A stretch of DNA of 64,000 nucleotides from Aquamicrobium sp. LC103 (GCF_001014615.2 NZ_LBCQ02000001.1:186001-250000), one strand, 5' to 3'. Counted from the stretch's first letter, positions 24,532-34,146 are shown. Program-made: numbers and translations. The notes: generated from the letters alone by a model not told the origin.

Positions 24532-25855
24532 GATCGCCGGAACCGGGGGCGATCCGGCGTAGCACGGTGACCGAAGCGCGCGGCTTGCGTTCGTCGACGA
24601 CGTAGGCCGCAAGCACTTGCGCAGCCGCAGCCCGCGCGTCGTTCTCGCTGCCGGCATGTATCACGGCGAGATCGTCGCCGACGGAGACCTCCGCGCCGAC
24701 CGGCAGCAGCGAAACGATGCCGACGGAACGGTCGATGCGGTCCTCCGGCCGCCGGCGCCCGCCGCCGAGCTCGACCACGGCAAGGCCTATCCCGCGCGTC
24801 CGGATCGCGGTGACGAAGCCCGGCTTCGCCGTCTTAACGGCAAGCTCGAACCTGGCTTTCGGGAGATAGGCGTCGGCTTTCTCCACGAAATCCGCCGGTC
24901 CGCCGAGTGCCGCCACCATGTGCCCGAACACCTCAATCGCGCGGCCGCTTTCCAGCGCCTCGCGGGCCATGGCTGCGCATTCGCGGTGCGAAGCGGCACG
25001 GCCCGCCGACATCAGCATCTCCCCGCAAAGTGCCAGCGTCACCTCCGCGACCCTGCGTTCGCGCAGGCGGCCGGTGAGGAAATCGACGGCGTGGCGGACC
25101 TCAACGGCATTGCCGGCGGCGCTTGCCAGCGGCTGGCTCATGTCGGTGACCAGCGCCGTCGTCGGCAGGCCGGCGCCGTTCGCCACCTCGACCAGGCTCG
25201 ACGCCAGCGCCCTGGCGCCCTTCATCGTCTCCATGAAGGCGCCGTTGCCGGCCTTCACGTCGAGCACGAGCGACTGGAGGCCGGCGGCGAGCTTCTTGGA
25301 AAGGATCGAGGCGGTGATGAGGGGAACGGATTCGACCGTGCCGGTGACGTCGCGGATCGCGTAGAAGCGCTTGTCGGCGGGAGCGAGGTCGGCCGTCTGG
25401 CCGATGATCGCGCAGCCCGCCTCGCGCACCACCTTGCGGAACAGCGCCTTGTCCGGCTGGCTGACATAGCCGGGGATCGAATCCATCTTGTCCAGCGTGC
25501 CGCCGGTGTGGCCGAGGCCGCGTCCGGAGATCATCGGGACATAGACGCCGCAGGCGGCCACGATCGGCGCCAGCATCAGCGAGACATTGTCGCCGACACC
25601 ACCGGTCGAATGCTTGTCCGAGACCGGCCCCGGAAGGTTCGACCAGTCGAGCACGGTCCCGGAATCGCGCATGGCGAGCGTCAGCGCCACAGCCTCCTCG
25701 CGGCCCATCCCGTTGAGGAAGATCGCCATGGCGAGCGCCGCCACCTGACCCTCGGAGAACGAACCCGAGGAAAGCCCCTCGACGAAAGCCGAGATCTCCG
25801 AGCGCGACAGTGCCCGGCGGTCGCGTTTTTTGCGGACGATCTCCTGCGGGAGCAT
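24527..25855 (-). CDS. deoA: Thymidine phosphorylase
   Basis: The 442-residue protein has the pyrimidine nucleoside phosphorylase order: N-terminal helical domain ([30 protein letters not shown]), the phosphate-binding motif [25 protein letters not shown] (about residues 85-110), [20 protein letters not shown], and a C-terminal alpha/beta domain. It splits thymidine or deoxyuridine to the base and deoxyribose 1-phosphate. It lies 67 bp downstream of the purine nucleoside phosphorylase gene and belongs to the salvage operon pnp-cdd and transporter. Confidence 0.97.
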   Translation of the reverse strand: MLPQEIVRKKRDRRALSRSEISAFVEGLSSGSFSEGQVAALAMAIFLNGMGREEAVALTLAMRDSGTVLDWSNLPGPVSDKHSTGGVGDNVSLMLAPIVAACGVYVPMISGRGLGHTGGTLDKMDSIPGYVSQPDKALFRKVVREAGCAIIGQTADLAPADKRFYAIRDVTGTVESVPLITASILSKKLAAGLQSLVLDVKAGNGAFMETMKGARALASSLVEVANGAGLPTTALVTDMSQPLASAAGNAVEVRHAVDFLTGRLRERRVAEVTLALCGEMLMSAGRAASHRECAAMAREALESGRAIEVFGHMVAALGGPADFVEKADAYLPKARFELAVKTAKPGFVTAIRTRGIGLAVVELGGGRRRPEDRIDRSVGIVSLLPVGAEVSVGDDLAVIHAGSENDARAAAAQVLAAYVVDERKPRASVTVLRRIAPGSGDH

Positions 25856-25922
25856 GTCAGCCGGCCAATCCCGGACAGAGGGGGGCGCGAAGGAATGCCG
25901 TCATATCCGACCGCTTTTCGTC

Positions 25923-26726
25923 CTACCCATCCAGCCCATCCGCGAGCATCCGCTTGAGGATCGTGGCGAGCCGCTTGCCGCCCAGCGGCGCCATTTCCTT
26001 GGTCTCGTCATGCGACAGCTCGGCCCCCGTCATGCCGGCCGCGAGATTGGTGATCACCGAGCAGGCGGCGACGCGCAGGCCGAGGAAGCGGGCGAGGATG
26101 ACTTCCGGCACCGTCGACATGCCGACCGCATGCGCGCCCATCAGGCGCGCCATGCGGATCTCGGCCGGCGTTTCGAAGGACGGGCCGGAAAACCACATAT
26201 AGACGCCCTTGTGCAGCACCGTCGCGGTCGCCTCGGCGGCGCGCTCGAAGGCGGCGCGCATGCCCGCGTCATAGGCCTCCGTCAGGCCCACGAAACGGCG
26301 GTCGCTCGGCTCGCCGAACAACGGGTTGGTGCCGGAGAAATTGATGTGGTCGGTGATCAGCATCACCGAGCCGGGCAGCATGTCGGGTTCGAGCGAGCCG
26401 GCGGCATTGGTGAGGATCAGCTTCTCGATCCCGATCCCCGCGAGCGCCTCCAGCGCCGGGCGCATCGCCGCCGCATCGCCGTGCTCGTAATAATGCGCGC
26501 GGCCGGCAAGCATCAGCACCGGCACGCCGGCAAGGTCGCCGGCGACGATCTGGCCGGCATGGCCCGTCACCCCGCTCTTCGGAAAGCCGGGAAGCTCGCC
26601 ATAGGGGATGCGGATCGCGTTTCCAATCTCGTCGACCAGGTCGCCCAGGCCGGAACCGAGCACCAGCGCGGTCTTCGGCATGCGGCCCTTGAGCCGTTCG
26701 GTGAGCGCGTCGACGGAAGCCTTCAT
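25923..26726 (-). CDS. punA: Purine nucleoside phosphorylase (trimeric type)
   Basis: At 267 residues this matches trimeric (class I) PNP. Conserved parts include LVLGSGLGDLVDEI (phosphate loop, about residue 22), VLMLAGRAHYYEHG (about residue 72), ILTNAAGSLEPDMLPGSVMLITDHINFSGTNPL (about 105-137), GPSFETPAEIRMARLMGAHAVGMSTVPEV (about 178-206) and ITNLAAGM. It phosphorolyses inosine and guanosine. The start ATG overlaps the cdd stop (ATGA). With Add, it would turn adenosine into hypoxanthine. Confidence 0.95.
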   Translation of the reverse strand: MKASVDALTERLKGRMPKTALVLGSGLGDLVDEIGNAIRIPYGELPGFPKSGVTGHAGQIVAGDLAGVPVLMLAGRAHYYEHGDAAAMRPALEALAGIGIEKLILTNAAGSLEPDMLPGSVMLITDHINFSGTNPLFGEPSDRRFVGLTEAYDAGMRAAFERAAEATATVLHKGVYMWFSGPSFETPAEIRMARLMGAHAVGMSTVPEVILARFLGLRVAACSVITNLAAGMTGAELSHDETKEMAPLGGKRLATILKRMLADGLDG

Positions 26727-27121
26727 CTGAGCGTGCCCCCTTCGAAACCGAGCGGCAGCATCTCGCCCATCGTGCGGGTCTCGACGATGCCGGTCTCGTC
26801 GCAGAGATAGAGCTTGGCTTCCGGTCCGGCGAACTCGGCGAGCCGCTGCCGGCAGCCGCCGCAGGGCGTGATCCTCGCCATCTTCTCGGCCGTCACGGCG
26901 ATCTCCGTGATCTTCCCCCCGCCTCCCATGACGTAGTGGCCGAGCGCGGTCGTCTCCGCGCACCAGCCCTCGGGATAGGAGGCGACCTCGATGTTGCAGC
27001 CGGCGAAAACGCGCCCGTCCTCGGTGCGGATCGCCGCGCCGACGGGGAACTTCGAATAAGGCGCGTAGGCTTTCGCCATGGCCGCGCGCGCGGCCAGGAA
27101 AAGGTCATTTGCAGGGTGCAT
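26723..27121 (-). CDS. cdd: Cytidine deaminase
   Basis: The 132-residue protein has the tetrameric cytidine deaminase motifs: AYAPYSKFPVGAAI, the zinc site C-A-E (EGWCAETTALGH, about residues 53-64, with the catalytic Glu) and the pair of zinc cysteines in PCGGCRQRL. It converts cytidine or deoxycytidine to uridine or deoxyuridine. Start 27121 was preferred to an upstream ATG because it matches the family N-terminus. It is the first enzyme gene after the permeases in the salvage unit, separated by a 132-bp structured repeat. Confidence 0.96.
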   Translation of the reverse strand: MHPANDLFLAARAAMAKAYAPYSKFPVGAAIRTEDGRVFAGCNIEVASYPEGWCAETTALGHYVMGGGGKITEIAVTAEKMARITPCGGCRQRLAEFAGPEAKLYLCDETGIVETRTMGEMLPLGFEGGTLR

Positions 27122-27125
27122 TGAT

Positions 27126-27257
27126 GCCCCCTCCGCCATGCTTCGCATGGCCCCCCTCCCCCGCAAACGGGGGAGGAGCCAGGTTGCGGAAGGCCGCTAC
27201 GCCGGTTCCTCCCCTGCGAAGCGGGAGAGGGGGACCACCGAAAGCGGTGGAGGGGGC
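27126..27257. repeat. Dispersed palindromic element, copy A (132 bp)
   Basis: It starts GCCCCCTCC and ends with the complementary GGAGGGGGC. Inside are four hairpins, for example GCCATGC-TTC-GCATGGC and CCACCG-AAAG-CGGTGG, and CTCCCCCG-CAAA-CGGGGGAG. A second copy of identical length lies at 55305-55436, with different stem sequences but the same folding. It sits between cdd and a permease gene of one operon. Confidence 0.85.
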
Positions 27258-27277
27258 GTACGCTGCGAAATTCATCA

Positions 27278-28249
27278 TCACCGTTCCTTCACATAGGGCA
27301 CGCCGCCGGCGCGCGGCGGGATCGCCCTGCCGATGAAACCGGCGAGCAGCACCACGGTGAGCACATAGGGCAGCGCCTGGAAGAACTGCGCCGGCACGCG
27401 GCCGACCAGAGGCAGCGGCGTTCCCTGCATGCGGATCGAGAGCGCGTCGAGGAAGCCGAAGAGCAGGCAGGCGAACATCGCCGGCACCGGCCGCCATTTG
27501 GCGAAGATCAGCGCGGCGAGCGCGATGAAGCCCTTGCCGGCGGTCATGTCCTTGACGAAGCCGGCATTCTGCGCGAGCGCCAGATAGGTGCCGGCAAAAC
27601 CGCAGAGTATGCCCGTGCAGATGACCGCGCGATAGCGCAGCCAGGCGACCGAGACGCCGGCCGTGTCGACGGCGGCGGGATTTTCGCCGACCGCGCGCAG
27701 CCTGAGCCCGAAGCGGGTGCGGAACAGCACCCACCATGTGAAGGCGACCATGGCGAAGGCGAAATAGACCAGCGCCGAATGGCCCGAGACGAGCTCGTAA
27801 TAGAGGTAGCCGACGATCGGCACGTCCCGCAGGGCCTCGGCACCCGGCAGGGTGATCGCGGTGAAGCGCGCATCCGCGCCGAGCGACGGCGTGCGTCCGC
27901 CCTGGCTGAACCAGGCCTGGCCGAGGATGATGGTGGAGCCGGCGGCGATGAAGTTGATCGCCACGCCGGAGACAATCTGGTTGCCGCGATGGGTGATGGA
28001 GGCGAAGCCGTGGACGAGCGCCAGGAATGTCGAGACGAGCAGTGCGGCGGAAAGGCCGATCCAGGCGCTGCCCGAAACGGCCGCGGCCGCGGCGCCGGCG
28101 AAGGCGCCGGCGAGCATCTTGCCTTCGAGCCCGATGTCGAAGATGCCCGCGCGCTCCGAATAGAGCCCGGCAAGGCAGGCAAGCAGCAGCGGTATCGACA
28201 GGCGGATGGTGGAATCCAGGATGACGACGAGGGTGTTGAAATAGTCCAT
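27278..28249 (-). CDS. BMP/nucleoside-type ABC transporter permease (second subunit)
   Basis: The 323-residue membrane protein begins MDYFNTLVVILDSTIRLSIPLLLACLAGLYSERAGIFDIGLEGKML, the standard start of the YufQ/NupP-type permease, with about nine hydrophobic segments and GENPAAVDTAGVSVAWLRYRAV in the cytoplasmic loop. It pairs with the permease encoded just upstream (1 base between genes). With the ATPase and the BMP-family binding protein at 32997 it forms a nucleoside importer, fitting the adjoining cdd, pnp and deoA genes. Confidence 0.92.
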   Translation of the reverse strand: MDYFNTLVVILDSTIRLSIPLLLACLAGLYSERAGIFDIGLEGKMLAGAFAGAAAAAVSGSAWIGLSAALLVSTFLALVHGFASITHRGNQIVSGVAINFIAAGSTIILGQAWFSQGGRTPSLGADARFTAITLPGAEALRDVPIVGYLYYELVSGHSALVYFAFAMVAFTWWVLFRTRFGLRLRAVGENPAAVDTAGVSVAWLRYRAVICTGILCGFAGTYLALAQNAGFVKDMTAGKGFIALAALIFAKWRPVPAMFACLLFGFLDALSIRMQGTPLPLVGRVPAQFFQALPYVLTVVLLAGFIGRAIPPRAGGVPYVKER

Positions 28250-28250
28250 C

Positions 28251-29390
28251 TCAGACGCCTTCCCTCTTGGGCGAGCCGAGCCCGGTCGTGCCCGGGCTGA
28301 TGCTGGCGAACAGGGCCTGGATGGAGGGACGGAACATGTGCTCCAGCGCGCCGGCGAAGAGGATCACCAGGCCCTGGATGATGACGATCATGTCGCGGCT
28401 GATCGAGGGCATCTCGAAGGCGAGTTCCGCGCCTCCTTGATAGAGCATGCCGAAGAGGATCGCCGCCGGCACGATGCCGGCCGGGTGCGAGCGCCCCATC
28501 AGGGCCACGGCGATGCCGACGAAGCCCGCACCGGTGACGAAGTCGAGCTGCAGGCGGTTCTGGTCGCCCATCACCGGGTTGAGCGCCATCATGCCGGCGA
28601 GCGCGCCCGAGATCATCATGGTGATGATGATGATCCGCGCCTCGCCGATGCCGGCATAGCGCGCCGCGCGCGGGGAAAAGCCCTGCGTGCGGATCTCGTA
28701 GCCGAGCCTGGTGCGCCAGATCAGCAGCCAGACGAGGAAGGCGCAGACGAGCGCCAGCAGGAAGGAAAGGTTGAAGGGCGAGGACCGCACCGAGAAGCCG
28801 ACCGCTTCCAGCAGGAAGTTGAGCTTCGGCAATTGCCCGCCCTCGAGGAAAGTGCGCGTCTGCGGCGACATCGAGCCGACGGGCTTGAGGACGTCTACCA
28901 GCAGATAGACCATCAGGCTCGCGGCGATGAAGTTGAACATGATGGTGGTGATGACGATGTGCGAGCCGCGCCTGGCCTGGAGATAAGCGGGAACGAGCGC
29001 CCACAACGCGCCGATGGCGGCGGCGCCCAGGATCGCGAGCGGGAAATTGACCCACCAGGGCAGGATGCCGTCGAAGGCGAGGCAGACGAGCGCCACGCCG
29101 AGCCCGCCGACATAGGCCTGGCCTTCGCCGCCGATGTTGAACAATCCGCCGTGGAAGGCGACGGCGACCGCGAGCCCGGTGAAGATGAAGCTGGTGGCGT
29201 AGAACAGGGTGTAGGCGATGTTCTGGCCGCGCCCGAACGCGCCGTCGACCAGGATGACGGCGGCGCGGAACGGGTTCTCTCCGACGAGCAGCACGACGAG
29301 GCCCGCGACCGCGAAGGCGACGATCAGGTTGATCAGCGGAATCAGGCCGTAATCGGCCCAGGCGGGAAGCTTCGCGTAGGGTGCGCTCAT
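28251..29390 (-). CDS. BMP/nucleoside-type ABC transporter permease (first subunit)
   Basis: A 379-residue membrane protein of the YufP/NupC-like group: GENPFRAAVILVDGAFG near residue 40, FHGGLFNIGGEGQAYVGG (about residue 80), GSHIVITTIMFNFIAASLMVYLL, and QGFSPRAARYAGIGEARIIIITMMISGALAGMMAL. The start at 29390 overlaps the ATPase stop (ATGA). It forms half of the transport channel with the product of the next gene. Confidence 0.92.
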   Translation of the reverse strand: MSAPYAKLPAWADYGLIPLINLIVAFAVAGLVVLLVGENPFRAAVILVDGAFGRGQNIAYTLFYATSFIFTGLAVAVAFHGGLFNIGGEGQAYVGGLGVALVCLAFDGILPWWVNFPLAILGAAAIGALWALVPAYLQARRGSHIVITTIMFNFIAASLMVYLLVDVLKPVGSMSPQTRTFLEGGQLPKLNFLLEAVGFSVRSSPFNLSFLLALVCAFLVWLLIWRTRLGYEIRTQGFSPRAARYAGIGEARIIIITMMISGALAGMMALNPVMGDQNRLQLDFVTGAGFVGIAVALMGRSHPAGIVPAAILFGMLYQGGAELAFEMPSISRDMIVIIQGLVILFAGALEHMFRPSIQALFASISPGTTGLGSPKREGV

Positions 29391-30919
29391 TCCGCGGCCT
29401 CCTGCCGTTCGACGCCGGCCATCAGCAGGCCGAGCTCGCCCTCGCTGGCATCGCCGTCGCGCTCGCCGACGATGCGACCGTCGAACATGACGAGGATGCG
29501 GTCGGACAGCGAGCGTATCTCGTCGAGCTCGACCGAGACGAGCAGCACCGCCTTGCCGGCGTCGCGCATGGCGATCAGCCGCTTGTGGATGAACTCGATC
29601 GCGCCGACGTCGACGCCGCGCGTCGGCTGGCCGACGATGAGGACGCCGGGATCCTTCTCCAACTCGCGCGCAAGCACGATCTTCTGCTGATTGCCGCCGG
29701 AGAAATTCGCCGTCTTCAGCCGCTCGTTGGCGGGGCGGATGTCGTATTTCTCGATCTTGTCGCGCGCGTCGGCACGGATCGCCTCGATGTTCAGGAACGG
29801 GCCTTTCAGATATTGCGCGTGATCGTGATAGCCGAGGATCGAGTTTTCGTATTCCTCGAAGGCGAGCACCAGGCCGACATAGTGACGGTCCTCCGGCACA
29901 TGTGCGAGGCCGCGGTCGCGCAATTCGCCGGGATCGGCGGTTCCGGTGACGTCGATCGGCTTGCCGTCGAGGAGAACGGTGCCCGAGACGGCCTTGCGGA
30001 TGCCGGCGATGGTCTCGATCAGCTCCGACTGGCCGTTTCCGGCCACGCCGGCTATGCCGACGATCTCGCCGGCGCGCACGTCGAGCGAAACATCGTCGAC
30101 CATGGTGACGCCGCGCGAATCCCTCACCGTCAGGTTCTTCACCGAAAGCTTGAAATCCCCGGGCCTGTTCTCGCCCTTCTCCACGCGCAGCAGCACCCGG
30201 CGCCCGACCATCAGCTCGGCAAGCTCCTCGACATTGGTTTCCGACGTCTTGCGCGTCGCGACCATCTGGCCCTGCCGCATGACCGAGACATTGTCGGTGA
30301 TCGCCATGATCTCGTGCAGCTTGTGCGTGATCAGGATGACGGTCTTCCCCTCCTCCTTGAGCTGCCTGAGGATGCGGAACAGGTGATCGGCCTCGGGCGG
30401 CGTCAGCACGCCGGTCGGCTCGTCGAGGATCAGGATCTCGGCGCCGCGGTAGAGCGCCTTCAGGATTTCCACGCGCTGCTGCAGGCCGACCGGCAGTTCC
30501 TCGATCACCGCGTCGGGATCGACCTCGAGGCCGTATTCCCTCTCCAGCCTGGTCAGCTCCGACCGCGCCCTGGCGATGGAGGATTTCAGCAGCGCGCCGC
30601 CCTCGACGCCGAGGATGACGTTTTCGAGCACGGTGAAATTCTGCACCAGCATGAAATGCTGATGCACCATGCCGATGCCGAGCGCGATGGCGTCGTTGGG
30701 CGTGTTGATGGCGGCCGGTTTGCCGTTGACGCGGATTTCGCCCCTGTCGGCCTGGTAGAAACCATAGAGGATCGACATCAGGGTCGATTTTCCCGCGCCG
30801 TTCTCGCCGACGATGCCATGGATCGTGCCGCGCGGCACCTCCAGATGGATGTCGCGATTGGCATGCACCGCGCCGAAGCTCTTGTTGATGCCCACAAGTT
30901 CGATCGCAGCTTCCGCCAT
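29387..30919 (-). CDS. BMP/nucleoside-type ABC transporter ATP-binding protein (two NBDs)
   Basis: The 510-residue protein contains two nucleotide-binding domains. The first has Walker A GENGAGKST (about residue 38), LPVGLQQRVEILKAL in place of the canonical signature, and Walker B LILDEPTGVL. The second has GVAGNGQSELIETIAG (a degenerate Walker A), FSGGNQQKIVLARELE as signature and LIVGQPTRGVD. This asymmetry is normal for the RbsA/YufO type. The start at 30919 gives the expected short lead (MAEAAIELVGINKSFG). The two permease genes follow directly. Confidence 0.94.
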   Translation of the reverse strand: MAEAAIELVGINKSFGAVHANRDIHLEVPRGTIHGIVGENGAGKSTLMSILYGFYQADRGEIRVNGKPAAINTPNDAIALGIGMVHQHFMLVQNFTVLENVILGVEGGALLKSSIARARSELTRLEREYGLEVDPDAVIEELPVGLQQRVEILKALYRGAEILILDEPTGVLTPPEADHLFRILRQLKEEGKTVILITHKLHEIMAITDNVSVMRQGQMVATRKTSETNVEELAELMVGRRVLLRVEKGENRPGDFKLSVKNLTVRDSRGVTMVDDVSLDVRAGEIVGIAGVAGNGQSELIETIAGIRKAVSGTVLLDGKPIDVTGTADPGELRDRGLAHVPEDRHYVGLVLAFEEYENSILGYHDHAQYLKGPFLNIEAIRADARDKIEKYDIRPANERLKTANFSGGNQQKIVLARELEKDPGVLIVGQPTRGVDVGAIEFIHKRLIAMRDAGKAVLLVSVELDEIRSLSDRILVMFDGRIVGERDGDASEGELGLLMAGVERQEAAE

Positions 30920-31061
30920 GCGCCGGATCAACCCCTCTTGTTTTTATCGTTCGGTCAAATTGTCTAGCATGGCCGCTTTCGCCTTGCCAATCCGTGCGGC
31001 CGGTGCCCGACCCGCAAGCCCACTCTCGACAAAAGGGACGGCGCTTGTCAATTTCACCGCC

Positions 31062-32237
31062 ATGACAAACCACGCTTTCGCCGCCTTCACCTTCAACACC
31101 ACCCCGTCGCTGGTCTTCGAGCCGGGCGCTTCCGCGAGGCTCGGCGAAATCGCCGGGAGAAAACTCGGCCACTCCGTGCTCGTCGTCACCGATCCGGGCC
31201 TGAGAAGGCTCGGCCTGTGCGACGCGGCGATCGGCTCGCTCAAGGCCGCCGGCATCGCCGTTGCGGTCTTCGACGAGGTCGAGGCCGATCCTTCGCGCGC
31301 GACGCTGATGAAGGCGGTCGAGGCGGGGAGGAGCGCCGGCATCTCGGGCGTCGTCGGCTTCGGCGGCGGCTCGTCGCTCGACGTGGCCAAGCTCGCGGCG
31401 CTGCTCCTGGGTTCCGGCGAGGATCTCGACGGGGCCTGGGGTGTCGCCCTGGCCAGGGGGCCGCGCCTGCCGCTGGTGCTGGTGCCGACGACCGCCGGCA
31501 CCGGCTCGGAGGTGACGCCGGTCTCGATCATCACGGTGGGAGAAGAGGAAAAGCGCGGCGTCTCCTCGCCGATCATCCTGCCCGACATCGCCGTGCTCGA
31601 CGCGAAGCTGACGCTCGGCCTGCCGCCGGCCATCACGGCCGCGACCGGCGTCGATGCCATGGTGCACGCGATCGAGGCCTACGCCTCGAAGAACGCCAAC
31701 AACAATCCGCTGTCGCGGATGCTGGCGCGGCAGGCGCTGCAATTGCTGGGCGCCAATATCGAGAAGGCCGTCTTCGACGGCGGCGATGTCGAGGCACGGG
31801 GCGCGATGCTGCTCGGCTCGATGCTCGCCGGGCAGGCCTTCGCCAATTCGCCGGTGGCCGCCGTTCACGCGCTCGCCTACCCGATCGGCGGCACCTTCCA
31901 CGTGCCGCACGGGCTTTCCAACGCGCTGGTGCTGCCGCACGTGCTGCGCTTCAACGCGCCGGACGCCGCGCATCTCTACGCCGAGATCGCCGCCGACGCC
32001 TTCCCGCATCTTGCCGGCGAGGAAGGTGCCCAGGGGCGCTGCGCGGCCTTCATCGAGACGCTTGCCGCGCTTTCGGCGAAGCTCGGCCTGAAGCCGCGAC
32101 TGCGCGATGTCGGCATCGGCGAGGAGCACCTGCCGAAAATGGCAGCCGACGCGATGAAGCAGCAACGGCTCCTCGTCAACAATCCGCGCGACGTGGGCGA
32201 GGCCGATGCGCTGGCGATCTACAGGGCAGCGTGGTGA
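31062..32237 (+). CDS. Iron-containing alcohol dehydrogenase
   Basis: The 391-residue protein belongs to the group III dehydrogenases. Cofactor site: [17 protein letters not shown] (about residues 95-111), then [18 protein letters not shown]. The metal ligands appear as D and H in [27 protein letters not shown] and [30 protein letters not shown]. It oxidises or reduces short alcohols/aldehydes with NAD(P). It is divergent from the nucleoside transporter operon and overlaps the thioesterase gene by 4 bases. Confidence 0.92.
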   Translation: MTNHAFAAFTFNTTPSLVFEPGASARLGEIAGRKLGHSVLVVTDPGLRRLGLCDAAIGSLKAAGIAVAVFDEVEADPSRATLMKAVEAGRSAGISGVVGFGGGSSLDVAKLAALLLGSGEDLDGAWGVALARGPRLPLVLVPTTAGTGSEVTPVSIITVGEEEKRGVSSPIILPDIAVLDAKLTLGLPPAITAATGVDAMVHAIEAYASKNANNNPLSRMLARQALQLLGANIEKAVFDGGDVEARGAMLLGSMLAGQAFANSPVAAVHALAYPIGGTFHVPHGLSNALVLPHVLRFNAPDAAHLYAEIAADAFPHLAGEEGAQGRCAAFIETLAALSAKLGLKPRLRDVGIGEEHLPKMAADAMKQQRLLVNNPRDVGEADALAIYRAAW

Positions 32238-32668
32238 GCGATCGCCCATCCCCTTCCCGGCGCTCCGCCTACAAGGCGTTCCGCACCATCACTACGCGAT
32301 GGATGGACAACGACGTCTACGGCCACATGAACAATGTGGTCCACTATTCGCTGTTCGACACGGCCGTGAACGGCTGGCTGATCGAGAACGGCGCGCTCGA
32401 CATCCATGCCGGCGGCCAGATCGGCCTGGTGGTGGAGACCGGCTGCCGCTATTTCGCCGAAATGGCGTTCCCCGATGTCGTCACCGCCGGGTTGCGCGTG
32501 GCGAGGCTCGGCACGTCCTCGGTGCGCTACGAGGTTGGGCTTTTCCGCAACGACGAGAACGAGGCCGCGGCCGAGGGTTTCTTCGTCCACGTCTATGTCG
32601 ACCGGCAAACGCGCCGGCCGAAGCCGCTCGAAGCATCGCTGAGAGCCGTATTGGAAAGCATCGCATGA
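32234..32668 (+). CDS. Acyl-CoA thioesterase (4-hydroxybenzoyl-CoA thioesterase family)
   Basis: The 144-residue protein has the hotdog fold with [30 protein letters not shown] (about residues 18-47), where the Asp in DVYGHMNN is the usual catalytic residue. It hydrolyses acyl-CoA thioesters. The start is a GTG overlapping the dehydrogenase stop (GTGA); no ATG is available nearby. The slyX gene overlaps its end by 4 bases. Confidence 0.88.
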   Translation: MSDRPSPSRRSAYKAFRTITTRWMDNDVYGHMNNVVHYSLFDTAVNGWLIENGALDIHAGGQIGLVVETGCRYFAEMAFPDVVTAGLRVARLGTSSVRYEVGLFRNDENEAAAEGFFVHVYVDRQTRRPKPLEASLRAVLESIA

Positions 32669-32871
32669 GCACCGAAGAGCGCCTGACCAAGCTGGAAATG
32701 CTTGCCGCCGAGCAGGAAAAGACGATCGAGGAGCTTTCAGCCGAACTCGCCGAGCAGTGGAAGCTGGTCGAGCGTCTTCAGAAGAAGCTCGACGCGCTGA
32801 CCGAACGCTTCCTCACGCTGGAAGAACAGTCGACGCCCGACATACCGGTGACCAAGCCTCCCCACTGGTGA
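32665..32871 (+). CDS. slyX: SlyX family protein
   Basis: A 68-residue coiled-coil protein with a regular heptad pattern across residues 5-52 ([22 protein letters not shown], then [15 protein letters not shown]) and the typical end PVTKPPHW, which marks the SlyX family. The function is unknown. ATG overlaps the thioesterase stop (ATGA), so the three genes 31062-32871 form one unit. Confidence 0.9.
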   Translation: MSTEERLTKLEMLAAEQEKTIEELSAELAEQWKLVERLQKKLDALTERFLTLEEQSTPDIPVTKPPHW

Positions 32872-32877
32872 AAGGCT

Positions 32878-32906
32878 GGTTCGACAAGCTCCGGTTCGAC
32901 AAGCTC
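32878..32906. repeat. Short tandem duplication GGTTCGACAAGCTC
   Basis: Two copies of the 14-mer at 32878 and 32893, one base apart, in the gap after slyX. The following ACCATGAGGGC makes this look like a widespread short interspersed motif seen in many proteobacterial genomes, but that recognition is from memory. Confidence 0.5.
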
Positions 32907-32944
32907 ACCATGAGGGCACCGGAAACGCGGCGGCCGTTTCGCGA

Positions 32945-32977
32945 CGCATCGGGGAGGAGAACCTCCGCCCCGATGCG
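32945..32977. terminator. Hairpin between convergent slyX and bmp genes
   Basis: CGCATCGGGG-A-GGAG-AAC-CTCC-G-CCCCGATGCG: a long stem (10 plus 4 bp, with one A-G mismatch) between two convergent stops. It has no T-run, but its position suits a bidirectional terminator. Confidence 0.55.
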
Positions 32978-32996
32978 CGGGTTCCGCACGCGCGGA

Positions 32997-33992
32997 TCAG
33001 TACGGGCAGGAATTGTCCGTCATGAAATCGTGCACCTTGATGGCGCCGGAGATGATGTCCGCCTTGGCCTTGTCGACCGCGGCCTTCATCTCCTCGGTGA
33101 CCAGCGAGGCGTTGTGCTCGTCCATGGCGTAGTCGACGCCGCCCTCGGCGAGGCCGAGATCCTTGACGCCGTATTCGAACTCGCCGTTCTTGGCGTCCAT
33201 GAACGCCTCGTAGACGGCGACATCGACGCGCTTCAGCATCGAGGTCAGCACATGGCCGGGATGGAGGCCGTTCTGGTTGGAATCGACGCCGATGCCGAGC
33301 TTGCCCGCGTCGGCTGCCGCCTGGAGCACGCCCACGCCGGTGCCGCCTGCCGCGTGATAGATCACGTCGGCGCCCTGGTCGATCTGCGACTTGGTGATCT
33401 CGCCGCCGCGCGTCGGATCGTTCCAGGCCGCCGGCGTGTCGCCGGTGTAGTTGCGGATGACCTTGGCGTCCGACTTGGTCTCCATGACGCCGGAAACGTA
33501 ACCGCACTCGAACTTGCCGATCAGCGGCACCTGCATGCCGCCGACGAAGCCGACGGTGCCGGTCTTGGAGGCCAGCGCCGCCATCACGCCGACGAGATAG
33601 GAGCCTTCCTGCTCCTTGAAGACGACCGAGCGGACATTCGGCTTGTCGACGACCATGTCGATGATCGCGAAGCTGGTGTCGGGGTACTCGCCGGAAATCT
33701 TCTCGAGCGCCGCCGACCAGTTGAAGCCGGCCATGACGATCGGGTTGCGCCCGTCCTCGGCGAAGCGGCGCAGCGCCTGCTCGCGCTGGGCGTCGTTCGA
33801 GATTTCGAACTCGACATATTCGGTGCCGGTTTCGGTCTTGAACTTCTCCGCGCCCTCGAACGAGGCCTCGTTGAACGATTTGTCGAACTTGCCGCCGAGA
33901 TCGAAGAGAAGGCCCGGCTTGATTTCTTCCTGCGCGAAGGCCGAGGCCGTCATCGCCGTTGCGGCCAAGAGGCCGAGAACAAAACGCTTCAT
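32997..33992 (-). CDS. BMP family (PnrA-like) periplasmic nucleoside-binding protein
   Basis: The 331-residue exported protein has signal MKRFVLGLLAATAMTASAFA and continues with IKPGLLFDLGGKFDKSFNEASFEGAEKF, the BMP/PnrA opening with the nucleoside-binding FD.GG.FDKSFN motif. Other conserved parts are GFNWSAALEKIS, GGMQVPLIGKFECGYVSG and IGVDSNQNGLHPGHVLTSMLKRVDVAVYE. It likely binds purine nucleosides and serves the ABC transporter at 27278-30919. It is not a lipoprotein: no lipobox Cys. The three genes 31062-32871 lie between it and that transporter on the opposite strand. Confidence 0.93.
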   Translation of the reverse strand: MKRFVLGLLAATAMTASAFAQEEIKPGLLFDLGGKFDKSFNEASFEGAEKFKTETGTEYVEFEISNDAQREQALRRFAEDGRNPIVMAGFNWSAALEKISGEYPDTSFAIIDMVVDKPNVRSVVFKEQEGSYLVGVMAALASKTGTVGFVGGMQVPLIGKFECGYVSGVMETKSDAKVIRNYTGDTPAAWNDPTRGGEITKSQIDQGADVIYHAAGGTGVGVLQAAADAGKLGIGVDSNQNGLHPGHVLTSMLKRVDVAVYEAFMDAKNGEFEYGVKDLGLAEGGVDYAMDEHNASLVTEEMKAAVDKAKADIISGAIKVHDFMTDNSCPY

Positions 33993-34112
33993 GTGATCCA
34001 CACCCTGTCGGTTTTCTTTTTTACGACTCGGCGCCGCCCGGGAAACCGGGGCTTCGAGACGGCGCGCGGCGGGAGGTTCAAGGCCCCCACCCTGTCGGCA
34101 ATGTTGCATGGG

Positions 34113-34146
34113 AAAAGGCAAAATTCACGCGGAATTTTGACCTTTT
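34113..34146 (-). terminator. Terminator-like hairpin downstream of msrA
   Basis: AAAAGG-C-AAAATTC, loop ACGCG, GAATTTTGA-CCTTTT: nearly 14 bp with one bulge. Read on the minus strand it ends in TTTT after the stem, so it could stop msrA transcription. It also lies about 125 bp upstream of the bmp start and could instead be a regulatory dyad (core CAAAATTC/GAATTTTG perfect). Confidence 0.55.

Noticed and set aside
28251-32249. Very long open frame spanning the transporter genes and the alcohol dehydrogenase
   Set aside because: Only its 3' part, from ATG 29390, encodes a real permease. The upstream part is antisense to the dehydrogenase and out of frame with the ATPase gene.
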